This document shows positions 8,507-16,130 of a stretch of 27,266 nt of DNA, piece after piece. The notes under the pieces were generated by a model. It saw nothing but the letters and a program-made list of their open reading frames with translations. It ran no database searches and had not been told where the DNA came from. Position numbers and translations under genes: made by a program. Each line of letters starts with the position of its first letter. The first letter of the stretch is position 1. The DNA comes from UBA6544 sp049601975 (GTDB lineage: Bacteria; Pseudomonadota; Alphaproteobacteria; UBA8366), in assembly GCA_049601975.1 (NCBI GenBank), contig JBMYRC010000049.1, positions 1 through 27,266 of the forward strand, given 5' to 3'.

Positions 8507-9331
8507 TCAATCCACGATCGGGGAAATTTTATCGCCGTTCACTAGGAACCGTCCCGAACCGTAACCCGCCGCTTCCGGGATCATCATAATACGATGCGCA
8601 TCGCCGTCGACTTCCTTACTCCTCGGTAGGACGGTCACGATCTCGCGCCCGGCGGTCACTTCCATGGCGGCTTCAACGGTTGCATTCACCTCCAATAGCT
8701 CAAGGTTGAGGCGCGTCGGGAACATCACGTTACGCTCGCCCTTCTCCCCCGCTTCGACGGCGCTTGGCGGGCGGACCCACACGGACTGCACGGATTCGTT
8801 GCCGTCGTGCACCGCGTGTTGGCGCCGCGGCATGCGCGCCAAGAAGAAATGCGTGTCGAATCGCTTCGGTCGCCCTTCCGGCGTGATCCAATGCGCGAAA
8901 TACGCCATCCGATCGCAACAAAGGATCAAATCCTCTTTCTCAATGATTTCGCCCCAACCCACATCACCCTTATTCAAGGCCACGTGATACTTATCGTAGA
9001 AGGCCGCCGCTTCATCCCCTTCAAGCACGGTCTCCACACTGGTATGACGGGCCAGCACGACACCGCATTCCTCAAAGGTTTCGCGCACACCGGCAATCCG
9101 CAGCGCCGCTTCATCCTTGGATAGCCCCGCGACACCGTCGCAACGGGCAATGAGAGCGTCATCCGTGTCTTCCGGATCCACCAAACCGCCCGGGAAGACC
9201 AAGGCGGAGGCGAAATGCATCCGACTATTACGTTCGACCATGAAGACCTCGATACCTTCATCGCCGTCTCGAATGAGCAGGACGGTGGCGGCGGGTACCG
9301 GGATGGCCGGTTTCTTGTTTTCGTCTGGCAT
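8507..9331 (-). CDS. Nudix hydrolase, NUDT19-like with insertion
   Basis: A 274-aa Nudix-fold pyrophosphatase. The Nudix helix R83-E-T-F-E-E-C-G90 matches REUXEEXGU with both metal-binding glutamates, and the preceding FPGGLVDPEDTD (46-57) is the first part of the box. About 25 residues separate the GG and RE parts instead of the usual spacing, as in the NUDT19/CoA-diphosphatase-like branch. Such proteins cleave CoA derivatives or other nucleoside diphosphate-X compounds. A CoA-related role would suit a window with several CoA-thioester enzymes, but that is inference. It is the most upstream gene of the leftward unit and is divergent from the nitroreductase, sharing a 125-nt intergenic region that should hold both promoters. 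Confidence 0.88.
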   Translation of the reverse strand: MPDENKKPAIPVPAATVLLIRDGDEGIEVFMVERNSRMHFASALVFPGGLVDPEDTDDALIARCDGVAGLSKDEAALRIAGVRETFEECGVVLARHTSVETVLEGDEAAAFYDKYHVALNKGDVGWGEIIEKEDLILCCDRMAYFAHWITPEGRPKRFDTHFFLARMPRRQHAVHDGNESVQSVWVRPPSAVEAGEKGERNVMFPTRLNLELLEVNATVEAAMEVTAGREIVTVLPRSKEVDGDAHRIMMIPEAAGYGSGRFLVNGDKISPIVD

Positions 9332-9456
9332 GGAACCTCTCTGAGAGTTTCTCTAAAGCTAATTCGCTGCCCGGCGGTTGCAAGCATTGTGGGCCTGTAG
9401 ACTTCAATCGGACGTGCTATGTCTATCGACAAACATAATTTCAACGGAATGACGAC

Positions 9457-10236
9457 ATGCCGAACGAATCGACGCCGCTGACGCAGGCGCATCTTACGAC
9501 CAGCGAGACCATCGAAACCCTGCTGCAGCGCCGCAGCATACGGAAGTACAATGACGAACCGGTGACGGACGAGCAGGTCGACGCCATTCTGCGCGCCGCC
9601 TTTCGCGCGCCGACCTCGTCCAATATTCAATCCTACAGTGTGATTACGGTCCGCGATCCAGAGACGAAGCAGAAACTGTCGGTACCGACCGGGAACCAAA
9701 AGCACATCATCGATTGCCCGGTCTTCCTGGCATTCTGTGCCGACCTCACGCGGCTCGAACACGTGCTACAAGGGCACGGACACACGCTCGAGGACAATAA
9801 TATGGAGATCGGCTTGGTCTCCTCCATCGACGCCTCATTGGTCGGTATGTCCGCCTATCTCGCCGCCGAATCGCTCGGCATCAAGGGCGTGATGATCGGC
9901 GCCGTGCGGAACGACGCGGTCAAGATCGCAGAAATACTGGGCCTGCCCAAATTCGTCTATTGCGTCTTCGGTATGTGCTTGGGCTATCCCGACGAGCTAC
10001 CGGCGCAAAAACCGCGCATGCAGCAGGATTTGGTCGTGCATCGCGAACGGTTCGACCCGGCGCAATCCGCCGCCGCCGTCGAAGCCTACGACCCAGCGCT
10101 CAAAGAGCACTACGAGGCCATCGGCAAGGAGACCACCCCGGATTCCTGGAGCCACGACATGGATAAGAAGTTCAGTCCGCAACTGCGCGAAGGCCTGCGC
10201 GAACAGCTGAAAAAACAGGGCTTCGATTTTAGGTAA
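9457..10236 (+). CDS. NfsA-like FMN-dependent nitroreductase/NADPH oxidoreductase
   Basis: A 259-aa flavin reductase of the nitroreductase superfamily. The N-terminal FMN-phosphate motif RRSIRKY is at residues 25-31, followed by AFRAPTSSNIQSY, a typical FMN-binding segment, and by the central GLVSSIDASLVGMSAYLAAESLGI helix that lines the flavin site. The long C-terminal extension after residue 175 is usual in the NfsA/Frp group, which takes NADPH and reduces nitroaromatics, quinones or flavins two electrons at a time. The gene stands alone, divergent from the Nudix gene and convergent with the RidA gene. It may serve detoxification; nothing in the sequence identifies a natural substrate. Confidence 0.9.
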   Translation: MPNESTPLTQAHLTTSETIETLLQRRSIRKYNDEPVTDEQVDAILRAAFRAPTSSNIQSYSVITVRDPETKQKLSVPTGNQKHIIDCPVFLAFCADLTRLEHVLQGHGHTLEDNNMEIGLVSSIDASLVGMSAYLAAESLGIKGVMIGAVRNDAVKIAEILGLPKFVYCVFGMCLGYPDELPAQKPRMQQDLVVHRERFDPAQSAAAVEAYDPALKEHYEAIGKETTPDSWSHDMDKKFSPQLREGLREQLKKQGFDFR

Positions 10237-10290
10237 AGAATTGCTGTCTAATCGCCCAGGCAGCTAGATGACGGATAACGATTTCACCTC

Positions 10291-10392
10291 CCAGTTCCCC
10301 GGCCGCGGAGCCGGGGTCCAGCGCCCTCGGTACGTCATGCTCGCTAGGTCCCGGATCGCTTCCCGTCCGGGAAACGATGTCAGGAATTTCCT
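10291..10392. repeat. Intergenic cluster of short palindromes
   Basis: Lies between the convergent nitroreductase and RidA genes. CCCCGGC (10297-10303) pairs with GCCGGGG (10310-10316) over a 6-nt loop, and TCCCGGA (10349-10355) pairs with TCCGGGA (10366-10372) over a 10-nt loop. The 12-mer TCCCGGATCGCT at 10349-10360 recurs at 13717-13728. It probably acts as an extragenic palindromic repeat and may stop transcription from both sides. Confidence 0.65.
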
Positions 10393-10399
10393 TCTCGGT

Positions 10400-10759
10400 T
10401 CAACTCGGCATTGCTGCGGTCACGGTGATCTCGAAAAACGCTCCCTGCTGCAGAGGTGCCCCGATACAGGTCCGTATGGGAAGCCGTCCCGGCGTGAGCC
10501 AGGCGGTCCAGGCGTCGTTGAAGGCCGCGACGTCTCGTTCGACATCCGTCATGTGAATTAAGGCTGTGAGAAGCCTCGACTTGTCAGTCCCCGCCGCCGC
10601 CAGATGCCCATCTATCACGGCTAACGCTTGGCTGGTCTGCTCGGCGATGGAAAGTGTGTTGTCCGAGGGCACGATTCCCGCAACGTAAGCAACGCCATTC
10701 CAAACGGTTACGTCGGATCGGTGCTTTAGGTTCTTGGGATTGATGTATTGGGGATCCAT
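10400..10759 (-). CDS. RidA/YjgF family enamine/imine deaminase
   Basis: A 119-aa Rid-superfamily protein. These small trimeric proteins hydrolyse reactive enamine/imine intermediates released by PLP enzymes and amino-acid oxidases. The carboxylate-binding Arg is R96 (LPIRTC), equivalent to the key Arg of RidA, and the C-terminal Glu is E110 (FFEITV). The stretch GVAYVAGIVPSDNT (22-35) matches the conserved strand-turn at the subunit interface. It ends a three-gene leftward set with a SelA-like PLP enzyme 50 nt upstream and a DadA-like oxidase before that. That is exactly the setting in which imines would be produced, so removal of imines formed by those enzymes is the likely job. Confidence 0.9.
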   Translation of the reverse strand: MDPQYINPKNLKHRSDVTVWNGVAYVAGIVPSDNTLSIAEQTSQALAVIDGHLAAAGTDKSRLLTALIHMTDVERDVAAFNDAWTAWLTPGRLPIRTCIGAPLQQGAFFEITVTAAMPS

Positions 10760-10809
10760 GTGTCGTTCTCCCTTTTTTACTCGAAACAGTAATTAAAATG
10801 CCGGTCGCG

Positions 10810-12309
10810 CTACGTGGACTTCCCACTGAACGGCAATCGGCCGAATTGGCCAAGCGTGGTGGGCCCCCTCGCATGGCTCGAGGCGGCGCCGAGTTCGACG
10901 AATCCCGAGATTGCATCCGGCGTACAGTGGTCGGCAACGAACCGGAAACCAACGAAACACCCCTCGACCATGTGGAGCACCTGCAGATCGAAACCGGTGG
11001 CCGTCATAGAGCCGGTCGCCTCTCCCTCACCGTAAGGCGTCTTGTGCACGCCGGCCAGCTCATCGCCCTGCCTGTTCAAAGCCAAGACATGTCGTTCAGG
11101 TCCGGTCGCAAAATCGATTGTGATAGCCCATTCTCCCGAGACGTCACTTTCAATTAAGCGATTATCGGACATGTCCGGGCGCGATTGCGTCAACGCTTCG
11201 AACAGCGCATCGGCGACGAGTACCGAATCCTCATCGCTGAGCGCGAAGGGGTTGATCATGCTGGATTTGTCGGTGCCGCCGAAGTCGTCGATCAAGATGC
11301 GGGGACTTCTCGATAGAAGTTCTGCTCGCAGCTCGACATAAGTCAGGTCCGGCTGGCACTCGGACCAATCGACCTGCAGGCGGGGAATACCGCCCGCCAG
11401 CTCGTACATCTCGAGCTTTAGCGCATTGATCGGCTGTAGTCGGTCCCTCACCGTATCCAGCCTTTCCCGCCAACGCTGCTGCTCGGCCGCGTGATCGTGT
11501 GCGAACCAGCGCTCAACGGCGGCTATGGCTCCCACGATCTGTTCCTTGCCGATCTTCATGACACGGCCGAAGCTGTGATGCGGCGGGCCGTTGTACCATG
11601 CCGCTTGAACCAGCGGCTTGCGGCCAAGCAACAATCCCGATGCCGCGGGCCCGCGCATCAACTTACTAACACTGTAGACGACCAGATCGGCGCCGTGCGA
11701 TGTCCAGTATTCGGGAAAGGTCAGCGGCTCGGACGCCGCATCCACGATGATCGGAACGTTAGCGGCGCTGGCCTCCGGCTGGATCTGGTCGAACTTCATC
11801 GTCGCATCCGCATCGCGCTCCGCCAGCAATAAGATGGCCACGACATTATGTGCCTTAATCGCGGCTTTCAGTCCGGCGACGTCTTCGACCTCAACGATCT
11901 CCGCACCCACGAGGCGCACACCCTGATCATACGCAAATCGCTCACCCTTCCGTGTCAGAACGACCCGCTGCTCACCGTTGAACAGGCCCGGGAGGCGCAA
12001 CATGCGGAGAGGATCGTTCGCCGCGACGCAGGCCGCCGCCCCCAACGAAAGCCCGGTGGCGGATCCGGCAGTCACAACGCCCCATTCTGCCCCCGTCAGC
12101 TCGGCAAGGCGTTGGCCGACGGCTTCAGCCAGCTCTTCCAAAATCACATGGTGATGCGACGCACTCTCCATTGCGTCCCGCACTGGATCGCTCATCGTGC
12201 TGTTGCCGTAGACGGAACGCGACGAGCCGCAATTGACGATTGGCTCCACACCGAGACGCCGATAGACGGACGCATGTTCATGTTTCGAGTTTTGGTTCGT
12301 GTTCGTCAT
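10810..12309 (-). CDS. SelA-like PLP-dependent enzyme with extra C-terminal domain
   Basis: A 499-aa fold-type I PLP enzyme of the SelA/D-glucosaminate-6-phosphate ammonia-lyase-like branch. The Schiff-base Lys is K216 in YSVSKLMRGP, the branch's version of the SelA GSKxLRGP motif. D190 (IIVDAASE) should contact the pyridine nitrogen, and GSATG (82-86) is the phosphate loop. It is not a genuine selenocysteine synthase, because the SelA N-terminal tRNA-binding region is missing. Residues from about 385 onward form an additional domain with repeated G-x-W/L-x-G strand patterns (VSGEWAITIDF, LNRQGDELAGV, GEGEATGSMT), like a small beta-barrel; I do not recognise it. It starts 26 nt after the DadA-like gene, so co-transcription is likely. 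A lyase or racemase acting on an amino acid or amino sugar is plausible. Confidence 0.85.
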   Translation of the reverse strand: MTNTNQNSKHEHASVYRRLGVEPIVNCGSSRSVYGNSTMSDPVRDAMESASHHHVILEELAEAVGQRLAELTGAEWGVVTAGSATGLSLGAAACVAANDPLRMLRLPGLFNGEQRVVLTRKGERFAYDQGVRLVGAEIVEVEDVAGLKAAIKAHNVVAILLLAERDADATMKFDQIQPEASAANVPIIVDAASEPLTFPEYWTSHGADLVVYSVSKLMRGPAASGLLLGRKPLVQAAWYNGPPHHSFGRVMKIGKEQIVGAIAAVERWFAHDHAAEQQRWRERLDTVRDRLQPINALKLEMYELAGGIPRLQVDWSECQPDLTYVELRAELLSRSPRILIDDFGGTDKSSMINPFALSDEDSVLVADALFEALTQSRPDMSDNRLIESDVSGEWAITIDFATGPERHVLALNRQGDELAGVHKTPYGEGEATGSMTATGFDLQVLHMVEGCFVGFRFVADHCTPDAISGFVELGAASSHARGPTTLGQFGRLPFSGKST

Positions 12310-12335
12310 GGCTCTTGCCTGCCTTTATCGGGTCG

Positions 12336-13583
12336 TTAGCGTTGAAACCGCTCAGGGTCGAAGGGTGACAAGTCGAACGGTGGAGGTCTCCCCGCCACGA
12401 TATCCGCTGCGAGCTTGCCCGTCATGCCGCCTAGCGTCAGGCCAGAATGGTTGTGCCCGAAGGCGAAGTATACATTCGGATAGGTTTCCGATCGGCCGAT
12501 CACGGGAAGACTGTCAGGCGTAGAAGGTCTATGCCCCATCCATTTCGTTTGCCCCGTATCGGCCAACCCGGGCAACAGATGCTTCGCCAATGGGACGAGC
12601 CGCTCTGCCCTTGGATAATTCGGCGGGGCGCCGACTTTGGCGAGTTCAGCCGTACCAACCACCCGGACACCGTCATCGATCGGAGCCAAAGCGAACCAAT
12701 GGTCGCCGGAAATCACGGCGCGATTTAGGACGACACCCGGGTTGGGTAAATTCACGTGATAACCGCGCTCGGAATCCAAATTGACGCGAAGGCCGAATTT
12801 CTCCGCAAAGGGTTTCGAGAATGCACCAAATGCCAGCACGACCTTTTCCGCCGAGAGGATACCATTGTCCGTCGTGATTTTCGCGGAACCGTCCGCTTCC
12901 ATCGAGAGGTCTTCAACACTGGCCTTCACGAAGCTTCCGCCATTCGCGACGAAATGCTGAGCCAGTGCGTCCACAAACCGGAAAGGGTTCGTAGTTTGAT
13001 AACAACCCGGCAGGAAGACACCGTGCTTAATCGATCGCACCAATCCGGGCTCGAGTTGCCGGACCCCATCGGCATCAAGGACCTCCACATCCACGCCATT
13101 GGCACGACGTATGTCGAAATTCTTTTGCGCATCTTTGAAAGCCGCATCGCTTTCGAAGACGTGCAACTCTCCGCTGGGTTTAACCAGTGGCTGAATATTG
13201 GCCGCATCGATCAGCGGCTTGTAGGCCTCATAAGATCCGGGCACGAGGCTCGCCAGAGCGCCGATATTCTTCGCAAACCGATCCGCCCTAGCCTCAACGA
13301 GAAACCTCAGCAAGTAAGGCGCCAAAGACCCGAGATACCGCCATTGGATGAACAATGGTTGGCTCCGATCGAGCAACATCCGGGGCACTTTCCTGGCAAT
13401 ACCGGGGACGGCAACCGGGACGACGCTCGCACATTGAATCAGACCGGCGTTGCCGAACGAGCATCCACTGCCAGGTTGGTCCCGATCTATCAGGCGTACG
13501 TCATGGCCGTCCCGCTGAAGGTAAAGAGCGATGCTTACGCCGATCGCCCCTGCACCGAGCACGGTTATTTTGTCGCCACTCAT
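12336..13583 (-). CDS. DadA-like FAD-dependent D-amino-acid dehydrogenase
   Basis: A 415-aa FAD oxidoreductase of the DAO/DadA family, close to the 410-435 aa typical of DadA. The dinucleotide fold is at the N-terminus, with GAGAIG at residues 10-15 and an acidic end to strand 2 (LIDRD). GSGCSFGNAGLI follows, as in DadA, and the C-terminus has VYFAFGHNHSGLTLGGMTG, the FAD/substrate loop of the family. Such enzymes oxidise D-amino acids to 2-imino acids and pass electrons to the respiratory chain. The frame is open upstream to 13685, but the ATG at 13583 is chosen because it sets the Rossmann fold at the normal distance; GAGAGG lies about 12 nt upstream of it. It is the first gene of the set with the SelA-like enzyme and RidA. 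Confidence 0.9.
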   Translation of the reverse strand: MSGDKITVLGAGAIGVSIALYLQRDGHDVRLIDRDQPGSGCSFGNAGLIQCASVVPVAVPGIARKVPRMLLDRSQPLFIQWRYLGSLAPYLLRFLVEARADRFAKNIGALASLVPGSYEAYKPLIDAANIQPLVKPSGELHVFESDAAFKDAQKNFDIRRANGVDVEVLDADGVRQLEPGLVRSIKHGVFLPGCYQTTNPFRFVDALAQHFVANGGSFVKASVEDLSMEADGSAKITTDNGILSAEKVVLAFGAFSKPFAEKFGLRVNLDSERGYHVNLPNPGVVLNRAVISGDHWFALAPIDDGVRVVGTAELAKVGAPPNYPRAERLVPLAKHLLPGLADTGQTKWMGHRPSTPDSLPVIGRSETYPNVYFAFGHNHSGLTLGGMTGKLAADIVAGRPPPFDLSPFDPERFQR

Positions 13584-13752
13584 CCTCGTATCTACCTCTC
13601 GGCCAAGGGAGAGAATCCGCTGCTTTGAGCATCTTACAGATAAATAGTTAGTGCGTTTCTCGCAGGCGGATATGAACTCCCGCACACTCTCTTAGAGCAC
13701 GACCGTTCCCGCAGGATCCCGGATCGCTAAAGCGCCCAGGAAACAAATTTGG
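13584..13752. other. Intergenic spacer with a repeat fragment
   Basis: This spacer separates the orphan ABC ATPase from the DadA-like gene on the same strand. It holds TCCCGGATCGCT at 13717-13728, identical to a 12-mer in the palindrome cluster at 10349-10360. The DadA set probably has its own promoter here, but I cannot point to a firm one. Confidence 0.4.
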
Positions 13753-14505
13753 TTACGCCGCGAGATCGCCACTGCGGCCGGATTTCGCTTCCAGAAAGCG
13801 TTTTACTTCCGGATTCTCGGCATCCTGCAGTTCCGACGTGGCGCCCTGCCAGGCGATCTGGCCTTCGTGCAACATCGCCATCTTGTTCGATATCCGTTGC
13901 GCCCCGGTCATATCGCTGGTGATGACAAAGGACGTTGCCCCCAATTCATGTACACTTTTCAGAATCATGTCGTAGATGATGTTGCACATAATCGGGTCGA
14001 GACCCGCCGTCGGCTCGTCCAGAAACAGCACTTCCGGATTGGTCGCGATGGCCCGCGCCAAGCCGACACGCTTCTGCATGCCACCCGACAGCTCCGCTGG
14101 ATAGAGGTCGCCCACTTCCGGCCCCAGGTTCACGATGGCGAGCTTATCCGCCGCCAACTCACGCGCCTGCGCTTCCGAAATCGCACCCAACTGCAACTGC
14201 TTGAAGGCGATATTCTGCCAAACCGTCATGCCGTCGAAGAGACCGCCATATTGGAACAACATCCCAAACCGGTCGTCGAAGGCGCGGCGCTCCGCGCCCC
14301 GCATCCGTCGTACGTCCTTGCCTTCGATCTCAACGGTCCCGTTGTCGGGGCGCAGCAGCCCGATCATCGTCTTCAGCAACAGCGACTTCCCGCTGCCGGA
14401 GCTGCCGATCAACACCATCGAATCACCACGCGACAGTTCCAGGTCGACGCCCGTCAGGACGTCGAGCGCACCGAAGCTTTTGGTGACACCTGACAGCTTA
14501 ATCAT
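13753..14505 (-). CDS. MlaF-like ABC transporter ATP-binding protein
   Basis: A 250-aa ABC ATPase. The Walker A motif GSSGSGKS is at residues 34-41, the Q-loop region is FQYGGLFDGMTVWQN, the signature LSGGMQKR is at 139-146, and the Walker B VLFLDEP starts near 159. The FQ-x-GGLFD-x-MTV stretch and overall pattern match MlaF/Ttg2A, the ATPase of the Mla-type phospholipid or solvent-tolerance transporters. The usual permease (MlaE) and MCE substrate-binding protein (MlaD) are not adjacent, so its partners must lie elsewhere or it is an orphan. The ATG at 14505 is preferred over the one ten codons upstream because GGGG lies six bases before it. It is the last gene of a same-strand set with the thioesterase (57 nt gap) and the Ldh_2 enzyme. 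Confidence 0.9.
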   Translation of the reverse strand: MIKLSGVTKSFGALDVLTGVDLELSRGDSMVLIGSSGSGKSLLLKTMIGLLRPDNGTVEIEGKDVRRMRGAERRAFDDRFGMLFQYGGLFDGMTVWQNIAFKQLQLGAISEAQARELAADKLAIVNLGPEVGDLYPAELSGGMQKRVGLARAIATNPEVLFLDEPTAGLDPIMCNIIYDMILKSVHELGATSFVITSDMTGAQRISNKMAMLHEGQIAWQGATSELQDAENPEVKRFLEAKSGRSGDLAA

Positions 14506-14562
14506 AAAAGCCCCACATATTCCCTGCCCTATCAATAGCGGAATTCTCTAACATCGCCAATC

Positions 14563-14946
14563 TCAAGCAGGAATATGAGTGGTTGTGACGTCAGCGAGGG
14601 TTTTCTCATTACCGCCGGTCACGACGGTACGGATCACGGTGACCCGCCGCCCGCAACGCATGACCCGTGATTCCGCCGTCAGCACGCCTTCCGATTGATT
14701 GCCGAGCATGGTCGAGTGCAAGTCAATCAGCACCATGAAGGCATCCGGATTCGGTCCGTCGTTATTCGCCCGATTCGCCATGAAGGTCGCACAATTGTCC
14801 GCGAGACTAAGGATCGCCCCGCTGTGGACGACGCCGGTCGGGGTTTTGTGGTCCTCCCGGATCGTGAGTCGCGCCACCACCCGCTCGGCGCTGTCCTCGA
14901 CAGTCTCGATCCCAAGCAGATCGGCGAGCGGGCAATTCTCAGTCAT
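14563..14946 (-). CDS. PaaI-type hotdog-fold thioesterase
   Basis: A 127-aa hotdog-fold protein of the PaaI/acyl-CoA thioesterase group. The family motif with its catalytic-helix start is GVVHSGAILSLADNCATF (about residues 38-55), where the His-Ser-Gly replaces the more usual His-Gly-Gly. The helix is followed by strands carrying VLIDLHSTML and ESRVMRCGRRVTVIR, the normal hotdog sheet. These enzymes release free acids from small or aromatic acyl-CoA thioesters. The start at 14946 has GGAG eight bases upstream, 11 nt after the Ldh_2 stop, so translation is probably coupled. Pairing with CoA ligases elsewhere in the window is plausible but unproven. Confidence 0.87.
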   Translation of the reverse strand: MTENCPLADLLGIETVEDSAERVVARLTIREDHKTPTGVVHSGAILSLADNCATFMANRANNDGPNPDAFMVLIDLHSTMLGNQSEGVLTAESRVMRCGRRVTVIRTVVTGGNEKTLADVTTTHIPA

Positions 14947-14957
14947 GAAAGACTCCG

Positions 14958-16034
14958 TCAGTTTCCGATCAATAAGGGCGCGCCGGATTCTTCCGCCACT
15001 TCGCGCACTTCCTTCACCAAGGTATCAGTCATCGGAATGCCGTCCGCCACCCGAATCTTGCGGGCCTCGTGTTCGGGATCGCCCGGTACCAACACTGGTT
15101 GCGCCGGATCGATAGGCGGTGTCTCCCGCATCCAGTCCATCAGCGCATCCATTTGCGCTTCGAACGCGCCCTCCTCGCGGAACGCATCCGGATCGATGGC
15201 AAGACAGAAATGCCCGATATTCATGGTCTCACCCTTTTCCCGCGTCATCACATCCGTGGCGCCGGTGTAAGAGCCGGAGAGCACGCTGCACAGCACTTCG
15301 ACGACAAGACCGAGGCCGTAACCCTTGTGTGAGCCGAGCTCACGCGAACCGCCGACCGGCGAGAGTTTCTTCGGCACCGCGTTGAGGGCCGCAACCGGGT
15401 CGGTCGTGGGATTACCGTCTTGGTCTGACGCCCAACCTAGCGGGATTTCTTTGCCCGCACGCCGCGCGATATTGAGCTTTCCGACGGCCACCGTGCTGGT
15501 CGCCATGTCGAGCGAGAAATGCTCGTTCTTGATCCCCGGGGCCGCAACCGCGATGGGGTTGGTGCTGAAACGCGGCTCTTTAGCAAAGGTCGGCAGCACC
15601 GCCGGTTGGCTGGAACCGGTCATGCACATCCCAATCATGCCCCGGTCCGCTGCCATGGTGGAGTAGACCCCGGCAGCACCGTAATGATTGGAGCGCCGCA
15701 CGGTCACCACGCCAACGCCGAATTGCTTGGCCTTGTCGCAGGCCATCTCCATCGCTTTCGTGGTCGAGTAATGGCCGAGCGCGTTCCCGGCATCAAGGAG
15801 CGCGGTTGCCGCGAAATCGCGCACCACGGTCAGCTCGCCCTTGGGCTGAACGATGCCTTGCTTGCGGCGCAAATTATACGTCGGCAGCATCCCGGCACCA
15901 TGCGAATCGATGCCGCGTAAATCGGCCTCAATCATGTTGCGCACCGTCACCTCGATCACCTCGTCACTCATGCCCCAAGCACGGTAGATTTCGGTGATCT
16001 GCTTGCTCAATGTCTCAGCGGATACGGTAAGAAT
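14958..16034 (-). CDS. Ldh_2 family malate/L-lactate-type dehydrogenase, probable ATT start
   Basis: An NAD(P)-dependent 2-hydroxyacid dehydrogenase of the Ldh_2/YlbC family (malate, lactate, ureidoglycolate and similar substrates), 358 aa with the start proposed here. The family's DSHG motif has its His at residue 45, and SNHYG with the catalytic His is at about 117. The cofactor loop includes STNPIAVAAPG. The first canonical start in frame is a TTG at 16010, but it would cut off the conserved VSAETL helix and has no ribosome site nearby. In contrast GAGGGAGG (complement of 16040-16047) stands five bases before an ATT at 16032-16034, giving (M)LTVSAETLSKQI, the normal family N-terminus. ATT is a rare start, so a sequence error is also possible. 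The gene is divergent from the acyl-CoA synthetase. Confidence 0.85.
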   Translation of the reverse strand: MLTVSAETLSKQITEIYRAWGMSDEVIEVTVRNMIEADLRGIDSHGAGMLPTYNLRRKQGIVQPKGELTVVRDFAATALLDAGNALGHYSTTKAMEMACDKAKQFGVGVVTVRRSNHYGAAGVYSTMAADRGMIGMCMTGSSQPAVLPTFAKEPRFSTNPIAVAAPGIKNEHFSLDMATSTVAVGKLNIARRAGKEIPLGWASDQDGNPTTDPVAALNAVPKKLSPVGGSRELGSHKGYGLGLVVEVLCSVLSGSYTGATDVMTREKGETMNIGHFCLAIDPDAFREEGAFEAQMDALMDWMRETPPIDPAQPVLVPGDPEHEARKIRVADGIPMTDTLVKEVREVAEESGAPLLIGN

Positions 16035-16130
16035 AACGGCCTCCCTCGAATAGGTTTAGATAACTGGACGGCGCAGAGGCGCGGCCCAATTCTGATATAG
16101 CGGATTTGCCGCCGGCTTCGAGGCTCAAGC

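Noticed and set aside
10810..12309. SelA-like enzyme as true selenocysteine synthase supporting the selenoprotein
   Set aside because: It lacks the SelA N-terminal tRNA-binding region, has a different PLP-lysine context and a foreign C-terminal domain, and sits with DadA and RidA. It is a paralogous family member.
12756..13628. 290-aa plus-strand frame opposite the DadA-like gene
   Set aside because: The minus strand has a complete FAD fold; the plus frame has no family features and is an antisense shadow.
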